A DNA stretch of 17,411 nt from CAYZXT01 sp964482515 (GTDB lineage: Bacteria; Elusimicrobiota; Elusimicrobia; FEN-1173): assembly GCA_964482515.1 (NCBI GenBank), contig CAYZXT010000050.1, positions 1 through 17,411 of the forward strand. Direction: 5' to 3'. The position numbers and the translations under genes were made by a program. Each line of letters opens with the position of its first letter. Within the stretch, counting starts at the first letter, position 1. The notes under the pieces were generated by a model, which made no database searches, was not told the origin of the DNA, and saw nothing but the letters and a program-made list of their open reading frames with translations. Of the stretch, positions 1 through 7,619 are shown one piece after another.

Positions 1-2
1 GC

Positions 3-311
3 GGCCCTGTGGAACGTCGCGCGAGTCGTTCCGGCGCTGCCGGGCGTCATGCTCGAACCGGCAACGTGGTCGCTGGAAATGGCGGCCGCGCGGCCTTCGA
101 CGATGATGGTCGAACGCCGCACGGATTCCTACACGGCGGCCGACTTTCTGCGCGAGGAAGTCGCCCGGACGGACAGCCGCGCCGCATGTTGGACGTGACG
201 CGCGCGCAGAAGAAATTCGGTTTCACCGCCCAGACATCTTTTGAGGAGGGGTTGCGGCGCACCATTGACTGGTACGCCAAGGCGCGAGAGTCGACGTCCG
301 TCCGGGCATGA
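3..311 (+). CDS. C-terminal end of an extended SDR sugar-nucleotide reductase, probable GDP-L-fucose synthase type (partial, 5' part disrupted)
   Basis: Only the last ~50 codons are recognisable. From about base 159 the frame reads SRPDGQPRRMLDVTRA, then a GFxAxTSFEEGLRRTIDWY ending. This matches the C-terminus of GDP-L-fucose synthase (Fcl/WcaG) and related extended short-chain dehydrogenases. The E. coli enzyme has PDGTPRKLLDVSR and a similar SLEAGL-type end. Such enzymes reduce or epimerise GDP-4-keto-6-deoxymannose, the product of the gene directly downstream, so the context supports the assignment. Bases 1-158 in the same frame read as arginine/glycine-rich sequence with rare codons and show none of the expected family sequence (no NxGTG or IRDL-type segment). 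Another frame there has more typical codon use but is also unrecognised. The stop overlaps the gmd start as ATGA (308-311). A GDP-rhamnose-forming reductase or another epimerase is an alternative. Confidence 0.5.
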   Translation, partial: GPVERRASRSGAAGRHARTGNVVAGNGGRAAFDDDGRTPHGFLHGGRLSARGSRPDGQPRRMLDVTRAQKKFGFTAQTSFEEGLRRTIDWYAKARESTSVRA

Positions 312-1294
312 GTAAAAAAGCCCTTATCTCCGGCATCACCGGTCAGGATGGGTCTTACCTGGCGGAGCTGCTTCTGGAAAAGGGTTATCAGGTCCACGGG
401 ATCGTCCGCCGCGTCGCGCTGGAGGACCAGGAGCACAAACTCATCCGGATCCGCCATCTGTTGGACCGCCTGACGCTGCACCCCGCTTCCATCGAAAATT
501 TCCACAGCATTTCCAAAGTCATTCAAACTGTCAAACCCGACGAATGCTATCACATGGCCGCTTACAGCTACGTCAGCTATTCCTTCGAGGATGCGGCCGA
601 GACTCTCGACACCAACATCAAAGGGACGCACAATATCCTGGCGGCGGTCCATCAGATAATTCCGCAATGCCGGTTCTATTTCGCGACCTCCAGCGAGATG
701 TTCGGCCTCGCCCAGGAATCCCCCCAGAACGAGAACACGAAGTTCCGCCCCCGTTCCGCCTACGGTATTTCAAAAATGGCGGGATATGAATTGACCCGGA
801 TTTACCGCGAGACCCACAAGATGCACGCTTCCTGCGGGATCCTTTATAACCACGAATCACCGCGACGCGGGTTCGAGTTCGTGACGCGGAAGATCACGTC
901 CCACGCGGCCAGGATCAAGCTCGGGCTGGCCGACAGCCTTTCTTTGGGGGATCTGGATGCGCGGCGGGATTGGGGCGACGCCCGCGAATACGTGAAGGTC
1001 ATCTGGCTGATGCTGCAGCAGCCCCAAGGGGACGACTACGTCGTCGCCACCGGGGAGACCCATTCCGTCAGAGAGTTCCTGGACGCTGCGTTTTCCCATG
1101 TCGGGTTGGACTACCGGAAGTACGTGAAGTCCAATCCTCAGTTCCTCCGGCCGGCCGACGATACTTTGTTGGTGGGAAACACGTCCAAAGCGCGGGAGAA
1201 GCTTGGCTGGGTTTACGGCGGTTCGTTCCAGACACTCGTGAGGGACATGGTTGAGGCGGACCTGGCCTATTTTTCCAAGGGCCGCAGCGTTTGA
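308..1294 (+). CDS. gmd: GDP-mannose 4,6-dehydratase
   Basis: This cytoplasmic enzyme converts GDP-D-mannose to GDP-4-keto-6-deoxy-D-mannose, the precursor of GDP-fucose, GDP-rhamnose and related sugars. The 328-residue protein starts with a Rossmann motif (G9-I-T-G12-Q-D-G15). It has the catalytic T127-S-S-E130 segment and the Y152-x3-K156 pair of extended SDR enzymes. The signature NHESPRRG (181-188) and the later LDARRDWGDAREYV segment are hallmarks of Gmd rather than of other SDRs. It is slightly shorter than many Gmd proteins (340-370 residues) but looks complete. The ATG overlaps the upstream stop by four bases and no clear Shine-Dalgarno sequence is visible, so translation is probably coupled. 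The mutase and guanylyltransferase that would feed it lie in the second half of the window. Confidence 0.95.
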   Translation: MSKKALISGITGQDGSYLAELLLEKGYQVHGIVRRVALEDQEHKLIRIRHLLDRLTLHPASIENFHSISKVIQTVKPDECYHMAAYSYVSYSFEDAAETLDTNIKGTHNILAAVHQIIPQCRFYFATSSEMFGLAQESPQNENTKFRPRSAYGISKMAGYELTRIYRETHKMHASCGILYNHESPRRGFEFVTRKITSHAARIKLGLADSLSLGDLDARRDWGDAREYVKVIWLMLQQPQGDDYVVATGETHSVREFLDAAFSHVGLDYRKYVKSNPQFLRPADDTLLVGNTSKAREKLGWVYGGSFQTLVRDMVEADLAYFSKGRSV

Positions 1295-2092
1295 ATGGGC
1301 GGTTTTCCGGTCCGCAGGGTCTTTGGCGTCCCGCTCCACGCTTTGACATGGGACGGCGCGTTGGCGCAGGTGGAAGAATGGGTCCGGGGCGATAAGCCGC
1401 GCCAGGTATCGGTCGTCAACGCGCATTCCATCATCGTCGCCCGGCGCGACCCGGATTTTTTGCGGGCGATAGAGAATTCCGATTTGGTTTTACCCGACAG
1501 TTTTCCGGTCGTCCGGCTGTCCCGGCTGTTCGGCCAGCCTTTTCCCCAGCGCGTGGCCGGGCCTGATTTTTGCGAAGCGGTTTGCCGTTTGGCGGAAGAG
1601 AAGGGTCACTCCGTTTTTTTTCTGGGATCGTCGCCGGCGGTCCTTGATATGATCCGGTCCCGCTTGTTGGAACGGTTTCCCCGATTGGCCATCGCCGGGG
1701 TCTATTCACCTCCCATGCGGAAAGAGTTTTCCGCCGAGGATTCGGACGCCATGATCGGCGCGGTAAACGCGGCGGCGCCGGACATCCTTTGGGTAGGGCT
1801 GACCGCCCCGAAGCAGGAAAAGTGGACCGACCGCCATCTTTCGCGGCTCAAGTGCAAGGTCGTCGTGGGCATCGGCGCGGCCTTTGACTTCATGGCCGGC
1901 ACCCGGAAGCGCGCGCCGCGCTGGATACAGGTCCTGGGTTTCGAGTGGTTCCACCGTTTCATGCAGGAGCCAGGGCGGCTTTGGCGGCGCTATTTTCTAA
2001 GCAACGGGGAATTCCTGGCCCTCACCGTCTGTGAGATCGTGAAAGTCCATCTATTCCGCCGTTCGGAGAAAACGAACCATGACCATCCTTGA
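1295..2092 (+). CDS. WecG/TagA/CpsF family glycosyltransferase (GT26)
   Basis: GT26 enzymes add a sugar (ManNAc, ManNAcA or a hexose) to a polyprenyl-diphosphate-linked first sugar at the inner membrane face. The 265-residue length is normal. Visible family motifs are VNAHSII (41-47), LPDS (66-69), RVAGPDF (86-92), the hallmark APKQEKW (171-177), GIGAAFDFMAG (192-202), RAPRW (206-210) and the C-terminal FEWFHRFMQEPxRLWRRY tail. Asp68 is kept, but the usual PDG is PDS here. The ATG directly follows the gmd stop codon. The last 14 bases overlap the next gene. The donor sugar cannot be told from sequence. Its place in the cluster suggests it adds the second sugar of the repeat unit. Confidence 0.92.
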   Translation: MGGFPVRRVFGVPLHALTWDGALAQVEEWVRGDKPRQVSVVNAHSIIVARRDPDFLRAIENSDLVLPDSFPVVRLSRLFGQPFPQRVAGPDFCEAVCRLAEEKGHSVFFLGSSPAVLDMIRSRLLERFPRLAIAGVYSPPMRKEFSAEDSDAMIGAVNAAAPDILWVGLTAPKQEKWTDRHLSRLKCKVVVGIGAAFDFMAGTRKRAPRWIQVLGFEWFHRFMQEPGRLWRRYFLSNGEFLALTVCEIVKVHLFRRSEKTNHDHP

Positions 2093-2669
2093 TTTTGGCT
2101 GCGGGCCCAAGAAAACGCCGGGCGCCATCGGCGTCGATAAAGTCGCTTTCGCGGGCGTCGACGTGGTTTGGGATTTGGAAAAGTTCCCCTATCCTTTCAA
2201 AGATGATTCCGCGGACGGAGCGGTCCTGAGCCACTGCATCGAGCATTTCGACGACCCCATCGCGGTTTTGAGGGAGGTCTCGCGCATCGTCCGGGCGGGC
2301 GGCCGAATCCGCATCTTGACCCCGCATTTCTCATCCATGAACGTCTATTCCGATTTCACGCACCGGCACGCTTTTTCCTTGCATGTCTTCCGCAACATTT
2401 CTCTCTACAATGGAACGGTCGACCCTAAGAACTCCTACCAGGACTATATGTCCCAGATGGGAGCGAACGAGGCTTCGCCGGTCCGCCTTCGCCTGGCGAG
2501 CCGCCGGCTGACGTTCTGGCCGCTGCATGACGCCGTCGGGTTCGTACCGTTCCGCTGGATCGGCATCGAGTGGCTGGCGAACCGGTTCCCTATCCTGTAT
2601 GAACGCTTTTTGGCTTTTCTTTTTCCCGCCAACGAAATTCAGGTGGAGTTGGAAGTCTTGAAGGGCTGA
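2079..2669 (+). CDS. Class I SAM-dependent methyltransferase (short form)
   Basis: This is a 196-residue protein of the methyltransferase type 11 group. The SAM-binding motif I is LDFGCGP (4-10), followed by an acidic residue ending strand 2 (GVD, 18-20), the SHCIEHFDDP segment (51-60) and a post-motif helix and strand with RAGGRIRILTPHF. The SAM motif lies only four residues from the start, so the N-terminal cap found in longer relatives is absent. The start is supported by GGAG at 2065-2068, ten bases upstream, and by the 14-base overlap with the preceding gene. The acceptor is unknown. Surrounded by polysaccharide genes, it could methylate a sugar of the repeat unit or cap the chain, but this is inference. 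Confidence 0.85.
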   Translation: MTILDFGCGPKKTPGAIGVDKVAFAGVDVVWDLEKFPYPFKDDSADGAVLSHCIEHFDDPIAVLREVSRIVRAGGRIRILTPHFSSMNVYSDFTHRHAFSLHVFRNISLYNGTVDPKNSYQDYMSQMGANEASPVRLRLASRRLTFWPLHDAVGFVPFRWIGIEWLANRFPILYERFLAFLFPANEIQVELEVLKG

Positions 2670-2679
2670 CAATTCCGTC

Positions 2680-4179
2680 ATGCGCCGCCACCTGGCCCAC
2701 CCTGTTCCGTTTCTTGTCGTCGCTTCCCTCTCCTTTTCGGCCGTTTCCCTGGGGCTCCTTGGGATGCGGGGAATTCCGGGCGTCGTCCTCGCGGTCTTTG
2801 GCGCGGCGATCGGCGCGTACTCATATTTTCAACCCATGCTCGGCACTCAAACGCTGCTCTTCCTTCTTCCTTGCCTTGGCGCGTTGGATAATTTATTCCT
2901 GAAATCCCAGGCCATTCCATTCCTTCTCGGCCCCTTGGCGGGATGGAGCGTGGCGATGGCTTTTCTCCTGTTAAAAAGCGGGACGGCGAAACCGTTGCCC
3001 AAGTTCTTGATGGTCGTCTTTGCGGTCATGTTCGTCCTGTCTATGGCCCCTTCCATCGAGGCGTTTTTGCGATATGCTTCCTCGATCTGGCCCAACTATG
3101 AAAAGCCATTGATCGAAAGGGACGGGGATTGGGGCAATTCGTTAAAACTTCAGAATGCCGCAGGTTGGGTCCTGCTTGGACTTGCTGTCATGTCCGGCGG
3201 ATGGTTGTTGGCTGTTTTCCTTTTGAAGGAGGTCCCCGGACGGCTTTCCATCGGCCAGATTTTCCTGCCCTTGGGTTTGGGCTTGCTCCCTTCCATTCCC
3301 CTTGGGGCGCTCCAGTTCTTTTTTCACTCGGGATATCTTTCCTCGGCGCCGACGTTCATTAATTCGGGAAGAATCAATGGGGCGTTCATCGATCCCAACG
3401 CCTTCGCCATGACGCTCTGTTTTCTTCTCCCCTGGGCCGCGGGACAGTTATGGGAATGGAACCGGACGCTTCCTCAGAAGAAAGCATGGGTCAACGCCGG
3501 CGGAGCGCTGACGTCCATCATGGTCATATTGCTTTTTCTCACCGGGACGCGGTCGGCTTTCATCAGTTTGGCCGGGTGCGCCGCGGTTTTGGCGGGATGT
3601 TCGTTTTTTCGGACGGATTTACGCCGCCCGCTGTTGAAGCTTGGCGCGGTCGCCCTTGTGCTGACCGCCCTGCTGCTGACGCCGTACGGGGCAAGCCGGT
3701 TTCCTGTTTTCAGCCGGATCGTAGAGGCAAGGCAAGCCTTGTCCCAGGTGCCGGTCTCAATCGATGGATGGAGAAAAATCCAGGGCGGGCGATGGGCCAT
3801 TTGGGAGCGCGCCTGGACCCTGATCCGTTCGAGGCCTTGGTTCGGGAACGGCGTGGGAACCTATATCATTGAAGGCCGGTTGAATAAGTCCGGTCCGGCG
3901 CTTCCCACTTTGAACGACAACGCCGGGAATTATTATCTTCAGGTGTGGCAGGAGACGGGACTTGCCGGTCTGGCCGCATTCATTCTCCTGTTGTCGGCGA
4001 CTCTTGTGCGGGGGGGCCGGGCCGCTCGATATGATTCCAATTCCGGACGCGTGTTCGTCTTCGCCGGTTTTTGCGGTATGCTTTTGGCCCTTAATTTCGG
4101 TAGCCACTTGCTGAGGATCGAAGTGAACCTGCTTTTCTGGCTGAGCGTCGCCCTGCTCTGGCGCGGGGAAGCGGCATGA
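2680..4179 (+). CDS. Wzy/WaaL-like O-antigen polymerase or ligase (integral membrane)
   Basis: This 499-residue protein is very hydrophobic, with about 11-12 predicted membrane segments along its length and a large periplasmic loop in the C-terminal half (roughly 335-430). Family-like signatures are NGAFIDPNAFA (233-243), LTGTRSAF (287-294), WFGNGVGTY (387-395) and DNAGNYYLQVWQETGLAG (413-430), as in the Wzy_C/O-antigen ligase fold. Such proteins polymerise lipid-linked repeat units in the periplasm or transfer the chain to lipid A-core. The His often found in the large-loop motif of ligases is not present in this segment. Polymerase and ligase cannot be separated by sequence alone. Being next to the flippase favours a polymerase. 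The start is ten bases after the preceding stop with only a distant AAGGG upstream. Confidence 0.85.
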   Translation: MRRHLAHPVPFLVVASLSFSAVSLGLLGMRGIPGVVLAVFGAAIGAYSYFQPMLGTQTLLFLLPCLGALDNLFLKSQAIPFLLGPLAGWSVAMAFLLLKSGTAKPLPKFLMVVFAVMFVLSMAPSIEAFLRYASSIWPNYEKPLIERDGDWGNSLKLQNAAGWVLLGLAVMSGGWLLAVFLLKEVPGRLSIGQIFLPLGLGLLPSIPLGALQFFFHSGYLSSAPTFINSGRINGAFIDPNAFAMTLCFLLPWAAGQLWEWNRTLPQKKAWVNAGGALTSIMVILLFLTGTRSAFISLAGCAAVLAGCSFFRTDLRRPLLKLGAVALVLTALLLTPYGASRFPVFSRIVEARQALSQVPVSIDGWRKIQGGRWAIWERAWTLIRSRPWFGNGVGTYIIEGRLNKSGPALPTLNDNAGNYYLQVWQETGLAGLAAFILLLSATLVRGGRAARYDSNSGRVFVFAGFCGMLLALNFGSHLLRIEVNLLFWLSVALLWRGEAA

Positions 4180-5459
4180 AAAAATCTTTCGTCCTGCGCT
4201 TCGCGATCGACGCTTTCGGGCGCGTCGCCATGCTGGTCCTGACGGTTTTCTTCGCGCGGCTCCTGGGCGTGGAGGGATTCGGACAGATCGCCTTCGCCAT
4301 TTCCGTCGTCAACCTGGCCTATTACTTCACGGAGTGCGGGACGCATTTGGTTTTCCTGCGGGAAATGGGCCGCGTCTCGCCCGCTTCCGGCGCGGGGCCG
4401 GCCGCGGCGAACGGCGATGTCCTGGCGGTCTGGGAAGAGTTTTTCGGTCTCAAGGTCGTCCTCACTTTTTCCGTCGGACTGGCCGTGTCCCTGTGCTCCT
4501 ATTGGGTCTGGCCCTGGGAGAACCCCTTCGTCCTGGTGGCCATGGTCGGTTGGATGATGGGGAACAGCCTTGTCGATTTTTTTCACCAGGCCTGCAACGC
4601 CCTGCATCGCGTGGAGATCAGCGGGGTGGTGATGGTCCTTCACCGCGGGCTCTGTCTCGTTTTGGGCGGCGCCGCCGTCCTGACCTACCGTTCCCTTCCT
4701 TCGGTGGCGTGGGGGCTGTGCGCGGGCAGTGTTTTGGGGGCCGCCCTCTCGCTCTGGACGATACATCGCCGCTTGGGGTTGAACCTCCGTTTCGTGCGTA
4801 ATTCGATCCGGTGGTGGAACTGGCTGAAGGTTTCCTTTCCGTTGGCCCTGGCGAATATTTTTGGGTCGGCTTATTTACGCCTCGGCATTTTAATGCTGCC
4901 GTGGTTGAAGTTTCAGGGCGAAGTGGGTTTTTACGGCGCTGCGCAAAAGATTTTTGAGGCGGGCTACATGATCCCCATGGCTTTCGTCACAATCGCCATG
5001 CCGCATTTTTCCCGCGCCTTGAACGAACATCCGGCGACCCTTCGGCGCATCGCCGGGCGCGCCGGCAAGTTCGTCGTGGCCCTTTCGGCGCTGTGGTTGG
5101 TCGGCGGTGAACTGTCCGCCCATTACGTCGTCCGGCTTGTTTTCGGGGGGGACTATGCTCCCGCGGTCCCGTTGCTGCGAATATTGATCATTGCCAACGC
5201 CCTCGTATTTGTGAATTATCTGTTGACCACGTTTCTCGTGGTTCTCAACCAGCTCCGTCGCCACGCGCTGAACGAGTTGGCGGTCCTTTCCGCCTGCGCG
5301 GTCATGAGTTATTTCCTGATTCCCCGGTTTGGCGCTGCGGGCGCCGCCTCGGCCGTCGTCGGTGCGGAAACCTTGTTGTTTCTTCTGACCGTGGCGGCGC
5401 TATGGGCGATCCGGGATTCTTGGATGGTGACAAGGGAAGAATATGCGAATCGCGGTTGA
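4176..5459 (+). CDS. Wzx-like polysaccharide flippase (MOP superfamily)
   Basis: This 427-residue protein has about 12 membrane segments. The N-terminus (RFAIDAFGRVAMLVLTVFFARLLGVEGFGQ-type, residues 8-37) is the classic first helix and loop of RfbX/Wzx polysaccharide transporters. A typical mid-protein segment near 225-265 reads LGILMLPWLKF, then GFYGAAQKIFEA. The C-terminal half has the usual PLLRILIIANALVFVNYL helix. Wzx proteins move undecaprenyl-diphosphate-linked repeat units from the cytoplasmic to the periplasmic leaflet. The start overlaps the stop of the Wzy-like gene as ATGA, and the 3' end overlaps the next glycosyltransferase by 17 bases, so export and synthesis genes are translationally linked. 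Confidence 0.9.
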   Translation: MKKSFVLRFAIDAFGRVAMLVLTVFFARLLGVEGFGQIAFAISVVNLAYYFTECGTHLVFLREMGRVSPASGAGPAAANGDVLAVWEEFFGLKVVLTFSVGLAVSLCSYWVWPWENPFVLVAMVGWMMGNSLVDFFHQACNALHRVEISGVVMVLHRGLCLVLGGAAVLTYRSLPSVAWGLCAGSVLGAALSLWTIHRRLGLNLRFVRNSIRWWNWLKVSFPLALANIFGSAYLRLGILMLPWLKFQGEVGFYGAAQKIFEAGYMIPMAFVTIAMPHFSRALNEHPATLRRIAGRAGKFVVALSALWLVGGELSAHYVVRLVFGGDYAPAVPLLRILIIANALVFVNYLLTTFLVVLNQLRRHALNELAVLSACAVMSYFLIPRFGAAGAASAVVGAETLLFLLTVAALWAIRDSWMVTREEYANRG

Positions 5460-6555
5460 CGCACGTCCGCTTTGCATCGAGCAAGCCAGCGGCATCCCCA
5501 CCTATCTGCGTTGTCTCCTTCACGCGTTGAGCGAGATCGACCATCAGAATGAATACGTCCTGTACGCCCACAGGGATTTCAATTGGCAGGGAGCGCCCGG
5601 TTTTCGCTGGAGCAAGCACGTCGGGACCAAGGTGTACGGGACGGTCTGGATGCAGACAGTCGTTCCCTTTTGGATCCAGCAGGACAAAATCGATGTCTTC
5701 TGGGGAACGCAGCACATCCTCCCGCTCCCGTCGCCGCGCCGGGTGAAGATGGTCTTGACCGTCCACGACCTGATCTATCTCCGCATGCCGCAGACGATGG
5801 AAATCAAGAACCTTTGGATCAACCGCGCCATGATTGGCCCGTCCATACGCCGCGCCGACATCATCGCGACGGATTCCGCCTGGACGGCCCGGGACGTCAT
5901 CGATCTCATGCGGATCGACCCCAAAAACCTCCACGTGGTCCATCTGGGCGTTGAAAAGGACTACCGCTTCATCGACAAGGTTTCCGCGAAGAAAACAATC
6001 CGTGAGAAATTGTCCCAGGACGAACCGTTCCTCCTCACGGTGGGCACGATGGAGCCGCGGAAGAACCTCATCGGGTGTTTGTCGGCGTTCTCCCGTTTGA
6101 CGGACCGTTCCCCGCACGTGCTTTGCGTGGTGGGCCCTCCGGGATGGAAGATGAAGGGGATTTTGAAGAAAGTGCAAAACCACGGCGTCAACGTTCGCGT
6201 TCGATGGCTCGGTTACGTCCCGCGGGACTTGATGCCCGACCTCTATGCGGCTTCGGATCTGTTCCTGTTTCCGTCCCTTTACGAGGGGTTCGGTTTGCCG
6301 CCGTTGGAGGCGATGGCCTGCGGCACGCCGGTGATCTCCTCCAACCGGTCCTGCCTGCCCGAAATACTGGGCAACGCCGCCGTCTTCGTTGATCCTCTCA
6401 ACGACGCGGCCATGTCCATGGCCATGGAACGGATATTGACCGATCGGGCGTTTAACGATGAGCTGGTCCAGAAGGGCATCAAATGGGTTTCGCGGTTTCA
6501 GTGGTCCCATACGGCCCGGCGCATGTTGGACCTGTTCCACGAAGCGGTGCGATGA
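5443..6555 (+). CDS. GT4 family glycosyltransferase (GT-B fold), first of a tandem pair
   Basis: This 370-residue retaining GT-B glycosyltransferase starts MRIAVDARPL and has the N-domain segment SGIPTYLRCLLHAL. VHDLIYLRMPQT marks the middle of the N-domain. The C-domain starts at VGTMEPRKN (200-208). The donor-binding PSLYEGFGLPPLEAMACG motif holds the E-x7-E pair (E271 and E279), and the acceptor sugar-nucleotide loop is followed by SCLPEILG. It is cytoplasmic or peripherally membrane-bound and adds one sugar to the lipid-linked repeat unit. A purine-rich GGGAAG lies just before the ATG, inside the flippase gene. The next gene encodes a protein of the same subgroup. Mannosyltransferases are common in this subgroup, which fits the GDP-mannose genes, but the specificity is not proven. 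Confidence 0.92.
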   Translation: MRIAVDARPLCIEQASGIPTYLRCLLHALSEIDHQNEYVLYAHRDFNWQGAPGFRWSKHVGTKVYGTVWMQTVVPFWIQQDKIDVFWGTQHILPLPSPRRVKMVLTVHDLIYLRMPQTMEIKNLWINRAMIGPSIRRADIIATDSAWTARDVIDLMRIDPKNLHVVHLGVEKDYRFIDKVSAKKTIREKLSQDEPFLLTVGTMEPRKNLIGCLSAFSRLTDRSPHVLCVVGPPGWKMKGILKKVQNHGVNVRVRWLGYVPRDLMPDLYAASDLFLFPSLYEGFGLPPLEAMACGTPVISSNRSCLPEILGNAAVFVDPLNDAAMSMAMERILTDRAFNDELVQKGIKWVSRFQWSHTARRMLDLFHEAVR

Positions 6556-7619
6556 TCGCCCTCGACGCGCGCATGGTGCGCCATTCCGGGATCGGCAGTT
6601 ATTTGCGAGGGCTGCTGTCCGGTTTTTCTAAAGAGGAGCTGGACCGGATCGTTTTGATGGGGCCCCCTGAGGCGCTGCCGCCGGCCGCCGGCGTTTTGCC
6701 CGCCTCGGAGCCGATCTACGGCTGGCGGGAACAATGGGCGATGCCCCGCCGGTTGCGGAAGATCGCTCCCTCTTTGCTGCATGTGCCGCATTTCAATATT
6801 CCGCTGGCTTACCCCGGGCCGCTCGTGGTGACGATCCACGACGTCATTCACCTGTTGTTTCCGCAGTTTTCCCGTGCCCGCTTCGCCGCCGTCTACGCCC
6901 GCTTCATGCTTTCGCGCGTGGCCGCCAGGACCGCGCTGGTGATGGCGGATTCGGAGTGCACCAAACGCGATCTGGTCCGCTTCGGTTTCTCCGATAAGAA
7001 GATACGGGTCGTTCCGCTCGCCGTGGACGGCCGGTTCCGGCCCGTGGACCCGGCGGAAGCCGCGAAGCGCGTCGGCCGTTATGGTTTGACGCCGGGGTAT
7101 TTGCTGTACGTGGGGAACCTTCGGCCGATTAAAAACATCCCACGTTTAGTGGAAGCTTACGCGCTGTTGCGCCGCCGCCGTCCTGATGTTCCTCCGCTGG
7201 TCCTGGCGGGGCGCGACCAGATGTCGCGCGAATCGGCGGCATGGCGTTCCGATCCCTCCATAAAGTTTCCCGGGGAAATCGCTTCGGAGGATTTGCCCGC
7301 CCTGTACAGCGCGGCCGGTTTGTTCGTTTTTCCGTCCCTTTATGAAGGTTTCGGTTTGCCGCCGCTGGAAGCCATGGCCTGTGGTTGCCCGGTCGTCGCC
7401 TCCGGCGCCGGGTCGCTTCCCGAAGTGCTGGGCGACGCGGCTCTGACCGTGGACCCGGACGACGCCGGCTCCATCGCCGACGGTATGGAGCGCGCGCTGA
7501 CCGACAGCGGTTTGCGCGCCGATTTATCGCGGCGCGGGCGGGAACAGGCGGGGCGCTTTTCCTGGCGCGCGACGGCGCAGGCCGTGTTCCGCATTTACGA
7601 CGAGGCTTTGGCGATATGA
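6552..7619 (+). CDS. GT4 family glycosyltransferase, second of a tandem pair
   Basis: This 355-residue protein begins MIALDARMVRHSGIGSYLRGLL. That is the normal N-terminus of this subgroup, so the ATG at 6552, in an ATGA overlap with the preceding stop, is preferred over an in-frame ATG at 6483. Motifs are VTIHDVIHLLFPQ (93-105), VGNLRPIKN (187-195), FVFPSLYEGFGLPPLEAMACG with the E-x7-E pair E265 and E273, and SLPEVLGDAA. It probably transfers one sugar, plausibly mannose, to the growing repeat unit. The protein is similar in layout and motifs to its upstream neighbour, and the two are likely old paralogues with different linkage specificity. It ends in another ATGA overlap with the following methyltransferase. 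Confidence 0.92.
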   Translation: MIALDARMVRHSGIGSYLRGLLSGFSKEELDRIVLMGPPEALPPAAGVLPASEPIYGWREQWAMPRRLRKIAPSLLHVPHFNIPLAYPGPLVVTIHDVIHLLFPQFSRARFAAVYARFMLSRVAARTALVMADSECTKRDLVRFGFSDKKIRVVPLAVDGRFRPVDPAEAAKRVGRYGLTPGYLLYVGNLRPIKNIPRLVEAYALLRRRRPDVPPLVLAGRDQMSRESAAWRSDPSIKFPGEIASEDLPALYSAAGLFVFPSLYEGFGLPPLEAMACGCPVVASGAGSLPEVLGDAALTVDPDDAGSIADGMERALTDSGLRADLSRRGREQAGRFSWRATAQAVFRIYDEALAI

